Source of the DNA: Pseudomonadota bacterium
Lineage (GTDB): Bacteria; Pseudomonadota; Alphaproteobacteria; Acetobacterales; Acetobacteraceae
Length of the DNA stretch: 42,682 nucleotides
Reading direction: 5' to 3'
Assembly: GCA_021782435.1 (NCBI GenBank)
Contig: JAJXVA010000002.1
Span: forward strand, 1-42,682
Both the position numbers and the translations under genes were made by a program. Under the pieces are notes generated by a model. It saw only the letters and a list, made by a program, of their open reading frames with translations, searched no databases and was not told the DNA's origin. This document shows, piece after piece, positions 8,542-18,678 of this stretch; position 1 is the first letter of the stretch; every line of letters starts with the position of its first letter.

Positions 8542-9288
8542 TCAGAGATATCCGGCCCGGACGAACATGGCGAGGGTGAGGGCGAGGCCGATGGCGATGA
8601 CGCCGAGGCGGAGCGCGCGGTCTGGCACGCGGTTGAGGAGGTGGGCGCCGAGCGCGCCGCCGGCCATGGCGCAGACGGCGACGATGGCGGCGGCGCGCCA
8701 GTGGATCTGATGGGAGAACAGGAAAATGCCGACCGCGGCGGCGTTCATGACCGCGGCGAGGACGTTTTTGGTGGCGCCGGCGGGGCGGACGGCGAGCCCC
8801 GCGAGGGTGAGGGCGGCGAGCATGAGCAGGCCGATGCCACCGCCGAAATAGCCGCCATAGATGGCGATCAGGAACTGGGCGGTGGCGGCGGTGGCGGGCG
8901 GCAGGGGATGGGCGGCGCTTCGCTGCCCGCGGCGGAAACTGCCCCAGATGAAGACGAGGGTCGCGAACAACACCAGGAACGGCACGAGATGGTCGAACAA
9001 GGGCACGGGGGTGAGGAGCAGCAGCCCGGCACCGATGGCGCCGCCCGCGAGGGAGAGCGCGCACAGGGTGCGGAAGGACAGGCCGGCGGCGCCGCTGACG
9101 AGGTGGCGATTGGCGAGCCCGGTGGTGACCTGGCCGGGGAAGAGGGCGATGGTCGAGGTGATGTTGGCGGCCTCGGCGTTCATGCCGAGCAGCAGCAGGG
9201 CGGGAAAGGTGATGAACGAGCCGCCGCCGGCTAGCGCGTTCTGCACGCCGGCCCAGAAGGCGGCGAGACCGAGCAGGAGGAGGGTCAT
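8542..9288 (-). CDS. TauE/SafE-family (TSUP) membrane exporter
   Basis: The 248-residue protein is almost entirely hydrophobic, with about eight predicted membrane helices in two halves. The N-terminal A-F-W-A-G-x-Q-N-A-L-A-G-G-G-S-F motif and the second-half motif YGGYFGGGIGLLML are the paired signatures of the sulfite exporter TauE/SafE (TSUP) family in the inner membrane. Substrates of the family are mostly sulfur-containing anions and small organic acids, and the substrate here is unknown. The start codon lies two bases after the stop of the UPF0114 gene, so the three minus-strand genes form an operon. Confidence 0.9.
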   Translation of the reverse strand: MTLLLLGLAAFWAGVQNALAGGGSFITFPALLLLGMNAEAANITSTIALFPGQVTTGLANRHLVSGAAGLSFRTLCALSLAGGAIGAGLLLLTPVPLFDHLVPFLVLFATLVFIWGSFRRGQRSAAHPLPPATAATAQFLIAIYGGYFGGGIGLLMLAALTLAGLAVRPAGATKNVLAAVMNAAAVGIFLFSHQIHWRAAAIVAVCAMAGGALGAHLLNRVPDRALRLGVIAIGLALTLAMFVRAGYL

Positions 9289-9290
9289 GC

Positions 9291-9842
9291 TCAGTGGGCG
9301 TGGGCTTGCGCGGGCGGTTCGGCCAGGCGGTCGGTGACGGCGAGGAGCACGGCGGAGACCAGGAAGGCGGCGTGCAGGCCGAGTTTCCAGGCGAGTTCGC
9401 GGTTGGAGAGCGTATCGAGGCGCATGAAGGCCTCGAGCAGGTGGATGGCGGAGATGGCGACGATGGAGGCGAGCAGACGCAGCTTGAGATCGCCGAAGCC
9501 GACACGGCCCATCCAGGCGAGGCGGGCGGCGCCGGTGTCGAGCCGCGCGACGAAGCCTTCATAGCCGGCGAAAATGACCATGAGCAGCAGATTGCCGAGC
9601 AGCGAGAGATCGATCAGGGACAGGATGCCGAGGGTGAGATCGGTGTCGGTCTCGGCCAGCATGGCGTGCAGTATGTGCCAGAATTCCTGGAGAAACCGCA
9701 CTAGCAGCAGCGCGAGCCCGGCGGCGAGACCGAGATAGATGGGCGCCAGCAGCCAGCGGCTGGCGAAGAGCAGGCGCTGCAACCCGGCCTCGACCAGGCC
9801 GGCCTTTTCCGGGATGGGGGCCGGCGGCGCGGGCAGGGTCAC
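9291..9842 (-). CDS. UPF0114 family membrane protein (YqhA-like)
   Basis: The product has 183 residues with about four membrane helices. The segments LFASRWLLAPIYLGLAAGL, LSLIDLSLLGNLLLMVIFAGYE and the late LKLRLLASIVAISAIHLLE match the UPF0114 (YqhA) family, whose function is not established. Translation begins at a GTG that overlaps the stop of the upstream small gene (GTGA), which suggests coupling. The C-terminus ends in an Ala/His tail (AQAHAH). It sits between the small membrane protein and the TauE-type exporter. Confidence 0.9.
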   Translation of the reverse strand: MTLPAPPAPIPEKAGLVEAGLQRLLFASRWLLAPIYLGLAAGLALLLVRFLQEFWHILHAMLAETDTDLTLGILSLIDLSLLGNLLLMVIFAGYEGFVARLDTGAARLAWMGRVGFGDLKLRLLASIVAISAIHLLEAFMRLDTLSNRELAWKLGLHAAFLVSAVLLAVTDRLAEPPAQAHAH

Positions 9843-10045
9843 GCGTCCTCGAGCACGCGGGCGCGTGGGCGCGCGGGCGGGGGGGCGGTGAAACTGTCCG
9901 GTGGCAGGGGCAGGGGGGTTGGAACCCAGTACCGGTCATCGGGGGGACGACGGCGGCGGAGCAGATACAGCTCGCGCAGGGCCCAACCGAGCGGGATGCC
10001 GAAACTGAGCACGCATTCGAGGAAGATGGCGAGCTTGGGCGACAT
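9839..10045 (-). CDS. Small single-helix membrane protein, unknown
   Basis: The track's 112-aa ORF is over-extended. The ATG giving MSPKLAIFLECVLSFG yields 68 residues and has an A-G-G-G-G-G-G ribosome-binding stretch upstream (AAGGGGGGTCGCGCC). One hydrophobic segment (residues ~5-24) is followed by a basic stretch (LYLLRRRRPPDD) and a proline-rich tail, predicting an N-terminal membrane anchor with a cytoplasmic tail. It is translationally coupled to the UPF0114 gene by a GTGA overlap. I do not recognise the family. Confidence 0.7.
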   Translation of the reverse strand: MSPKLAIFLECVLSFGIPLGWALRELYLLRRRRPPDDRYWVPTPLPLPPDSFTAPPPARPRARVLEDA

Positions 10046-10130
10046 GGCGCGACCCCCCTTCACGGCCAGACCTTGGATCAAGGTTGAGGTTTTACGCGCC
10101 GACGTCAATGCGTAACCGCGCCCCCCGCCC

Positions 10131-10157
10131 TTGCGGTGGCGCGGGCGGGGATAATGT
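10131..10157 (+). promoter_or_regulatory. Candidate photolyase promoter, near-leaderless
   Basis: A GATAAT/TAATGT -10 element lies 7-9 bases before the photolyase ATG, with a weak TTGCGG upstream at a short spacing (15 bp to TAATGT). If it is used, the transcript would begin at or just before the start codon. Confidence 0.35.
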
Positions 10158-10164
10158 GAGGGCG

Positions 10165-11682
10165 ATGACGGTGACAACGACGCGTAACCTCGTGGTGGTG
10201 CTGGGCGACCAGTTGGACGCGCGCTCGGCGGCGTTCGACGGGTTCGATGCCGCGCGGGACGTGGTGCTGATGATGGAGGTGCGCCAGGAAGCGGCCTATG
10301 TGCCGCAGCACCGCAAGCGGCTGGTGTTTTTCTTTGCCGCGATGCGGCATTTCCGGGACGCGCTCTGCGCGCGCGGCTGGCGGGTGGACTATGTGGCGCT
10401 GACGGACGCGGGCAATGGCGGGGATTTCGGGGCGGTGCTGCGCGCCGCCGTGGCGCGGTGGCTTCCCGAGGGGGTGCGCGGGTTGGCGCCGGGGGATTTC
10501 CGGGTGCGGGAGGCGCTGCTGGCGGCGGTGCCCGGGATGCGGTTCGTGCCGGACCGCCATTTTTTTTGTGATACCGAGGAATTCGGACGGTTCATGGCGG
10601 CGCACAGGAAGCCGATACTGGAGAATTTTTATCGGGCGATGCGGCGGCGCCATGATGTGCTGATGGACGGCGCGGCGCCGGTGGGCGGGGCGTGGAATTT
10701 CGACCACGATAACCGCGAGGCGCTGGGGCGTGACGCGCCGCCGATGCCCGAGACCCGGCGCTTCAGCCCCGATGCGGTGACCCGCGAGGTGATGGCGATG
10801 GTGCGCCGCGAATTTCCCGACGCACCGGGAACGCTGGAGGATTTCGACCTGCCGGTGACGGCGGCGGACGCGGCGGCGTTGCTGCGCGACTTCGTGACCC
10901 GGCTGCTGCCGCATTTCGGCCGCTACCAGGACGCGATGAAGCGCGGCCAGGCGTTTTTGTTCCATTCCCGCCTGTCCGGCCCGCTGAATTTGCATCTGCT
11001 CGACCCGCGCGAGGTGCTGACCGCGGTATTGGCCAACCCGGGCGGCGCGCCCCTGAACGCGGTGGAAGGGTATGTGCGGCAGATACTGGGCTGGCGGGAA
11101 TTCGTGCGCGGAATTTACTGGCACCTGATGCCGGAATACGCGACCCGCAACGCGCTGGCGGCGGGCGGCGATATGCCGCGCTTTTATTGGACCGGCGCGA
11201 CCGACATGGCCTGTCTGCGCGAGGCCATAGGCCACACCCTGGACCATGCCTATGCCCACCACATAGAGCGGTTGATGGTATTGGGGTTGTACGCGCAATT
11301 GCTGGGGGTGAGGCCCTATGCGGTGCATGAGTGGCACATGTCGATGTTCTGGGACGCGATCGACTGGGTGAGCCTGCCGAACACGCTGGGCATGTCGCAG
11401 CACGGCGATGGCGGCGTGATGGGGACCAAGCCCTATGTCGCGTCGGGCAAGTATATTTCCCGTATGGGAGACTATTGTCGGGGCTGCCGGTATGACCCGG
11501 CGGTGGCGGTGGGCGAGCGGGCCTGCCCGTTCACGACGTTGTTCTGGGAGTTTCTGGCCCGCCACCAGGGCCAGTTGAGCCGCAATGCCCGGATGGCGAA
11601 CATGTATGCCAATCTGCGGCGCAAGGACCCGGGCGAACTGGCCGCGATACGCCGCGCGGCCGAGACGCTGCGGGGGGCGTGA
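10165..11682 (+). CDS. phrB: FeS-BCP type photolyase/cryptochrome (PhrB-like)
   Basis: This flavoprotein belongs to the iron-sulfur bacterial cryptochrome/photolyase group, whose studied members repair (6-4) photoproducts in DNA with light and bind FAD, a lumazine-type chromophore and a [4Fe-4S] cluster. From the ATG at MTVTTTRNLVVVLGDQL the protein has 505 residues. The four cluster cysteines then fall at 350, 438, 441 and 454 (DMACLREA, DYCRGC, ERACPF), the positions I know for Agrobacterium PhrB, which supports this start over the track's longer one. FAD-domain motifs such as QILGWREFVRGIYW and HEWHMSMFWDAIDWV are also present. The gene stands alone, divergent from the UPF0114 operon and convergent with the RND gene, only 13 bases away. 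Confidence 0.96.
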   Translation: MTVTTTRNLVVVLGDQLDARSAAFDGFDAARDVVLMMEVRQEAAYVPQHRKRLVFFFAAMRHFRDALCARGWRVDYVALTDAGNGGDFGAVLRAAVARWLPEGVRGLAPGDFRVREALLAAVPGMRFVPDRHFFCDTEEFGRFMAAHRKPILENFYRAMRRRHDVLMDGAAPVGGAWNFDHDNREALGRDAPPMPETRRFSPDAVTREVMAMVRREFPDAPGTLEDFDLPVTAADAAALLRDFVTRLLPHFGRYQDAMKRGQAFLFHSRLSGPLNLHLLDPREVLTAVLANPGGAPLNAVEGYVRQILGWREFVRGIYWHLMPEYATRNALAAGGDMPRFYWTGATDMACLREAIGHTLDHAYAHHIERLMVLGLYAQLLGVRPYAVHEWHMSMFWDAIDWVSLPNTLGMSQHGDGGVMGTKPYVASGKYISRMGDYCRGCRYDPAVAVGERACPFTTLFWEFLARHQGQLSRNARMANMYANLRRKDPGELAAIRRAAETLRGA

Positions 11683-11695
11683 GGCGGCGGATGGG

Positions 11696-14600
11696 TCAGC
11701 CCGGTCGCGCCGCCTCGGCGGTGCCGCGACGCCGGCGCTTCGCCCATAGCCGCAGCCGGTCGAGATAGATGTAGACCACCGGGGTGGTGTAGAGGGTCAG
11801 GACCTGGCTGACCGCGAGGCCGCCGACGATGGCAAGCCCGAGGGGCTGACGCAGTTCGGCGCCGTTGCCGCGGTTGAGCAGCAGCGGCAGGGCGGCCAGG
11901 ATCGCGGCGGCGGTGGTCATGACGATCGGGCGAAAGCGGATGAGGCAGGCGCGATAAATGGCCTCGGTCGGGTCGAGCCCGTGGTCGCGCTCCTGTTCCA
12001 GCGCGAAATCTATCATCAATATGGCGTTTTTCTTGACGATGCCGATGAGCAGGAAAACCGCGATCATGGCGATGATGGTGAATTCACTGCGCGTGATCAG
12101 CAGCGCGAGCGAGATGCCGAGACCGGCCGATGGCAGGGTCGAGAGTATGGTCAGGGGATGGATGTAGCTTTCATAGAGAATACCGAGGACGACATAGACG
12201 GCGCCGAGGGCGGCGAAGATGAGGACCAGTTCGTTGCCGAGTGTCGCCGCCAGTTCATGGGCATTGCCGGAAAAATCCCGGTGCACGCTGTCGGGCAGCA
12301 CGATGGCGCGGGCGGCGCGGTCGATGGCGGTGCGGGCATCGGCGAAGCCGTGATGCGGGGCGAGATTGAAGCTGATGGTGGTGGCCGCGAAGCCGCCCAC
12401 ATGGTTGACGCTGGTGGGCATGGCGCCGAGCGAGACCCGCGCGAGCGCGGCCAGGGGCACCATGGTTTCCCGGGCGGTGGAAACCGCGGCGCCTGCCGGC
12501 GCGTTGGCGGAATTGGCGAAGGCGATGGCGTTGGTCTCGGTGTTGCGCGCGGCGTTCTGACCGCCGGTGCCGCTGGCCTGGCCGGGGAGCGTGACGGTGC
12601 CGACGGGCAGATTGGAGAGCGCGGTGCCGGACGCCGCCTGGCCGAGCGTGCTGATATAGAGCCGGTTGAGGCTGGTCAGGTTGGTGAGGAATTTCGGCGC
12701 CAGTTCCATGATGACGCCGTACTGGTTGAGGGCCTGGAAAATCACGGAGACCTGGCGCTGGCCGAAGGCGTCGTAGAGGGTGTTGTCGATCGTGGCCGGC
12801 ATCACGTTCAGGCGCGCGGCGTCGTCGCGGTCGATGTGGACGAAGGCGGACAGGCCGCCGGCCGCGGTGTCGGTCTGGACATCGGCCAGGGCGGGGTCTT
12901 GTTTCAAGCGCGCGACCAGGCGGGGGACCCATTCCGCGAGTTCGGCGCCGGTATCGGCCTGCAGCGTATATTGGAATTGCCCGCCCGAGGCCTGCCCGCC
13001 ACCGGCCATCAGATCCTGTTGCGCCTGCAGGGCGGTGCTGGTGCCGGTGATGTGGGCGAGGCGCGGCCGCAGCCGGGCCAGAATGACCGGATCGGGCGCG
13101 CGTTGGCCCTTGGGCCGCAGGGTCACGAACAGCGTCATGGTGTTGCCGCCGAACCGGCCGCCATTGAAGCCCTGGACCGAGACCACCGCCGGATCGGCCA
13201 GGATGACATGCTCGATCGCGGCGAGTTTGGCGCGCGCGTCATCGAAACTCGCGGTATCGTCGAGGGTTACCTCGCCGCGCAGCACGTTGGTGTCCTGGAG
13301 CGGGAAAAACCCCTTGGGCACGAGCGCGAACAGCACGAAATTCAAGACAATGGTGAGGAATACCGATGCGAGCACGAGGCGCTGGTGGCGCAGCGCGAAG
13401 GCGAGGCTTTCGGCGTAGAAGCCCTGGGCCGCGTCGAAGCCGCGCCGGCACGCCCGGGCGATGCGGGAATTACCGGCATCGGGTGGCCGGTCCTCGAGCA
13501 GGAGGGAGCACATGACCGGCGTCGCGGACAGCGACAGGACCATGGAAATCACGATCGCGAGGACCAGAACCACCGCGAATTCCCGGAACAGGCGGCCAGC
13601 GATGCCGCCCAGCAGCAGGATGGGCAGGAACACGGCGACCAGCGACAGGCTGATGGAGATCACGGTGAAGGCGACCTCGGAGACCCCCTCGGTGACGGCC
13701 TGGCGGCGGCTTTGCCCCGCCTCCAGGTGGCGGGCGACGTTTTCGAGCACCACGATCGCGTCATCGACGACGAAGCCGGTGGCGATGGTGAGCGACATCA
13801 GCGACAGATTATCGAGCGTGTAGCCGAGCAGATACATGGCGCCGAAGGTGCCGATGAGGCTGACCGGCACGGCGATGGTGGGAATGAGCGCGGTGCGGGC
13901 GCGGCCCAGGAAGGCGAACACCACGAGCACGACGAGGGTGACCGAAATCACCAGGGTGAGTTCGGTGTCGGACAGCGCGTTGCGGATGGTCTGGCTCTGG
14001 TCGTTACCGGCGATCATTTGGACATCGGCGGGCAGCGCGGCCTGGAGCTGGGGGAGCACGGCGCGCACATGGGCGACGGTTTTCACGACATTGGCGGTGG
14101 GTTCGCGGAACACCAGCAGCAGCACCGCGGGCTTGCCGTTGACGAGAGCGACCGCGCGCATGTCGGAAACAGAGTCGGTCACCGCCGCGACATCGGACAG
14201 GCGCACCGGCGCGCCATGGCGGTAGGCGACGATGATGCCGCGATAATCGGCGGCATGGACGGCCTGGTCGTTGGCGTAGAGCTGGAAATGGGTGCCGTTC
14301 TGGTCGATGGCGCCCTTGGGGCTGTTGGCGTTGGTCGAGGCCAGCGCGGCGCGCACGTCCTCGAGCCCGATGCCATAGGCGAACAGGCGATCCGGGTCGA
14401 TATCGACGCGCACCGCGGGCAGGGAGCTGCCGACGATATCGACATTGCCGACGCCCGATACCTGGGACAGTTTCTGCGCCACGACGCTGTTGGCGATGTC
14501 GTAGAGCTGGCCGGGGCTGAGTGTGTTGGAGGATAGCGAGACCAGCAGGATGGGAAACCCGGCGGGGTTGAACTTGCGGTAGGTCGGGTTCGATTTCAGG

Positions 14601-14965
14601 GCCGTCGGCAGATCGGCGCGGGCGGCGTTGATGCCGGCCTGCACGTCGCGCGCGGCGCCGTCGATATCCCGGTGGAGGCCGAATTCGAGGATGATCGAGG
14701 AGGTTCCGGTATCGTTCTCGGAATCAATGGCGCTGACATCGGCGATATGGCCCAACTGGCGTTCCAGCGGGGTGGCGACCGTGGTGGCCATGGTCTCGGG
14801 GCTTGCGCCCGGCATGGCGGCGGACACCAGAATGACCGGGATATCGATCGAGGGCAGCGGTGCCACCGGCAGCTTGACGAAGGCGATGGCGCCGGCCAGC
14901 ACCAGCCCCGCCAGCAGCAGCAGGGTGCCGATGGGGCGGCGGATGAACAGGGTGGTGGGGTTCAT
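11696..14965 (-). CDS. RND-family efflux permease (MdtB/MdtC-like)
   Basis: This is an inner-membrane proton-driven exporter subunit of 1089 residues, somewhat longer than the ~1030-1050 usual for the family. The N-terminus NPTTLFIRRPIGTLLL, periplasmic segment MPGASPETMATTVATPLERQL, proton-relay helix GFVVDDAIVVLENV (paired Asp) and late helix IGIVKKNAILMIDFA are all characteristic. The pattern is closest to the MdtB/MdtC branch. A low-complexity Gly/Thr/Ala/Asn stretch (around PGQASGTGGQNAARNT) appears inserted in the second periplasmic porter region and probably explains the extra length. No membrane-fusion or outer-membrane partner gene lies beside it; upstream is acs on the other strand. 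Confidence 0.95.
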   Translation of the reverse strand: MNPTTLFIRRPIGTLLLLAGLVLAGAIAFVKLPVAPLPSIDIPVILVSAAMPGASPETMATTVATPLERQLGHIADVSAIDSENDTGTSSIILEFGLHRDIDGAARDVQAGINAARADLPTALKSNPTYRKFNPAGFPILLVSLSSNTLSPGQLYDIANSVVAQKLSQVSGVGNVDIVGSSLPAVRVDIDPDRLFAYGIGLEDVRAALASTNANSPKGAIDQNGTHFQLYANDQAVHAADYRGIIVAYRHGAPVRLSDVAAVTDSVSDMRAVALVNGKPAVLLLVFREPTANVVKTVAHVRAVLPQLQAALPADVQMIAGNDQSQTIRNALSDTELTLVISVTLVVLVVFAFLGRARTALIPTIAVPVSLIGTFGAMYLLGYTLDNLSLMSLTIATGFVVDDAIVVLENVARHLEAGQSRRQAVTEGVSEVAFTVISISLSLVAVFLPILLLGGIAGRLFREFAVVLVLAIVISMVLSLSATPVMCSLLLEDRPPDAGNSRIARACRRGFDAAQGFYAESLAFALRHQRLVLASVFLTIVLNFVLFALVPKGFFPLQDTNVLRGEVTLDDTASFDDARAKLAAIEHVILADPAVVSVQGFNGGRFGGNTMTLFVTLRPKGQRAPDPVILARLRPRLAHITGTSTALQAQQDLMAGGGQASGGQFQYTLQADTGAELAEWVPRLVARLKQDPALADVQTDTAAGGLSAFVHIDRDDAARLNVMPATIDNTLYDAFGQRQVSVIFQALNQYGVIMELAPKFLTNLTSLNRLYISTLGQAASGTALSNLPVGTVTLPGQASGTGGQNAARNTETNAIAFANSANAPAGAAVSTARETMVPLAALARVSLGAMPTSVNHVGGFAATTISFNLAPHHGFADARTAIDRAARAIVLPDSVHRDFSGNAHELAATLGNELVLIFAALGAVYVVLGILYESYIHPLTILSTLPSAGLGISLALLITRSEFTIIAMIAVFLLIGIVKKNAILMIDFALEQERDHGLDPTEAIYRACLIRFRPIVMTTAAAILAALPLLLNRGNGAELRQPLGLAIVGGLAVSQVLTLYTTPVVYIYLDRLRLWAKRRRRGTAEAARPG

Positions 14966-15122
14966 GCAGCGGCCCGGGCCATGGCGCTAACCTGCCCGCA
15001 ACCGCCCCGGATAGTCAAAGCGGGATGACGGTGAAGCCGTTCTGCGACATGATGCGCGGGCGGGTTGCTGGCCAAACCGCGGGGCGGGCATAAGGTGGAT
15101 CGCGATCCGCCCCGTGACGGGG

Positions 15123-15174
15123 GTACCGCGCGGGGATACCGCGCGGGGATACTGCGCGGGGATACTGCGCGGGG
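15123..15174. repeat. 13-bp tandem repeat upstream of acs
   Basis: Four contiguous copies of ATACYGCGCGGGG (first copy starting GT) end 22 bases before the acs start codon, within the probable 5' leader. The copies differ at one or two positions only. Each contains a short self-complementary CCGCGCGG or similar core. Confidence 0.9.
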
Positions 15175-15196
15175 ATTTTGGGGGGAGACCAGAAAG

Positions 15197-17134
<1,938 letters not shown>

Positions 17135-17182
17135 TGTTCGGCCTCGATTGCAACCGCGCGAGTTAGGGCGCGCCCCGCCACC

Positions 17183-18673
17183 ATGCCAGTTCTGCCCCCG
17201 CCGGACCCGGGCCTGATAGCGCGCCGCGCCGCGATTGCGGCGGATCTGCGCCGGCTGGTGCCGGGGGTGAGCGTGCTCGAGGCGGCGTCGGAGCGCCTGG
17301 CCTACGAGTGCGATGCGCTGACCGCGCACCGGTCTCCGCCGCTGCTGGTGGTTCTGCCGCGAACCACGGCGGAGGTCGCCGCCATACTGCGCTATTGCCA
17401 CGACCACGCGGTGCCGGTGGTGCCGCGGGGCGCCGGCACCTCGCTTTCCGGGGGCGCGACCCCGATGGCGGACGCGGTGCTGCTGGGCATGGCGCGGTTC
17501 AACCGAATTCTCGAGATCGACCGTGAGAACCGTTGCGCGACGGTGGAGCCCGGCGTGACCAACCTGGCCATCAGCCAGGCGGTCGCGGGGCTCGGGCTGT
17601 TCTATGCGCCGGACCCATCGAGCCAGATCGCCTGCACCATCGGCGGTAACGTCGCGGAGAATTCCGGTGGTGTGCACTGCCTGAAATACGGGCTGACCAC
17701 CAACAACGTGATCGGGGTCGAATTCGTTACCATTGAAGGGGAAATCATCGACATCGGCGGCAAGGCCTATGGCGCGCCGGGCTATGACGTGCTGGGCGCG
17801 CTGGTTGGCTCGGAGGGATTGCTCGGTATCGTCACCCGGGTCACGGTGCGGCTGCTGCCGCTGCCGCCCGTCGCCCGCGCCCTGCTGATCGGCTTCGCGA
17901 CCGTCGAACAGGCCGCCGCGACGGTGGGCGCGATCATTGCCGCCGGGATCATTCCCGCGGGTATGGAAATGATGGACAGACCGGCGATTCTGGCGGCGGA
18001 GGCGTTCGTGCATGCCGGCTATCCGCGCGATGTCGACGCGCTGCTGATCGTCGAGCTCGATGGCTGTCCCGTCGAGGTCGATGATCTGGTCGCGCGGGTC
18101 GCGGCGCTGGCCGGGGAAAACAACGCCACCATCTGCCGCGCCAGCCGCAGCGATGCCGAGCGTGCCCTGTTCTGGGCCGGGCGCAAGGCGGCTTTTCCCG
18201 CGGTCGGGCGTCTGGCGCCGGACTATCTGTGCATGGACGGCACGATTCCGCGCCGCCGCCTGCCGGAAATGCTCGGCCGCATCACGGAAATGGAAGCCCG
18301 CTTCGGCCTCAAGGTCGCCAATGTTTTTCACGCCGGGGATGGCAATCTGCATCCGCTGATCATGTTCGATGCCAATCTGCCCGACCAGACCGAGCAGGCC
18401 GAGGCCTTCGGCGCGGAAATTCTTCGCTTGTGTGTCGCGATGGGCGGCGCGCTGAGCGGGGAACACGGTATCGGGCTCGAAAAGCGGGACCTGATGCCCG
18501 AGATGTTCAGCGAGCGCGATCTCGAGCAGCAGATGCGGCTGAAATGCGCGTTCGACGCGGGCGCCCTGCTGAACCCGGGCAAAGTGTTTCCAACCCCCTG
18601 CCGTTGCGCGGAACTGGGCAAAATGCACGTCCATCGGGGCGATTTGCGTTTTGCTGATCTGCCCCGGTTCTGA
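17183..18673 (+). CDS. glcD: Glycolate oxidase, FAD-binding catalytic subunit GlcD
   Basis: GlcD oxidises glycolate to glyoxylate together with GlcE and GlcF at the inner face of the membrane. The 496-residue protein has an FAD-binding PCMH domain with VVPRGAGTSLSGGATP (around residues 82-97), PDPSSQIACTIGGNVAENSGG and the C-terminal FAD-oxidase domain with VFHAGDGNLHPLI and GGALSGEHGIGLEKRD. All are typical of GlcD/D-lactate dehydrogenase proteins. The stop is five bases from the glcE start, so the three genes form an operon. No clear Shine-Dalgarno sequence precedes its ATG. Confidence 0.95.
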   Translation: MPVLPPPDPGLIARRAAIAADLRRLVPGVSVLEAASERLAYECDALTAHRSPPLLVVLPRTTAEVAAILRYCHDHAVPVVPRGAGTSLSGGATPMADAVLLGMARFNRILEIDRENRCATVEPGVTNLAISQAVAGLGLFYAPDPSSQIACTIGGNVAENSGGVHCLKYGLTTNNVIGVEFVTIEGEIIDIGGKAYGAPGYDVLGALVGSEGLLGIVTRVTVRLLPLPPVARALLIGFATVEQAAATVGAIIAAGIIPAGMEMMDRPAILAAEAFVHAGYPRDVDALLIVELDGCPVEVDDLVARVAALAGENNATICRASRSDAERALFWAGRKAAFPAVGRLAPDYLCMDGTIPRRRLPEMLGRITEMEARFGLKVANVFHAGDGNLHPLIMFDANLPDQTEQAEAFGAEILRLCVAMGGALSGEHGIGLEKRDLMPEMFSERDLEQQMRLKCAFDAGALLNPGKVFPTPCRCAELGKMHVHRGDLRFADLPRF

Positions 18674-18678
18674 CCGCG

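Noticed and set aside
11981-14536. An 851-aa plus-strand ORF over the RND gene
   Set aside because: Its Gly/Asp/Glu/Arg-rich composition is that of an antisense shadow, and the RND permease on the other strand is certain.
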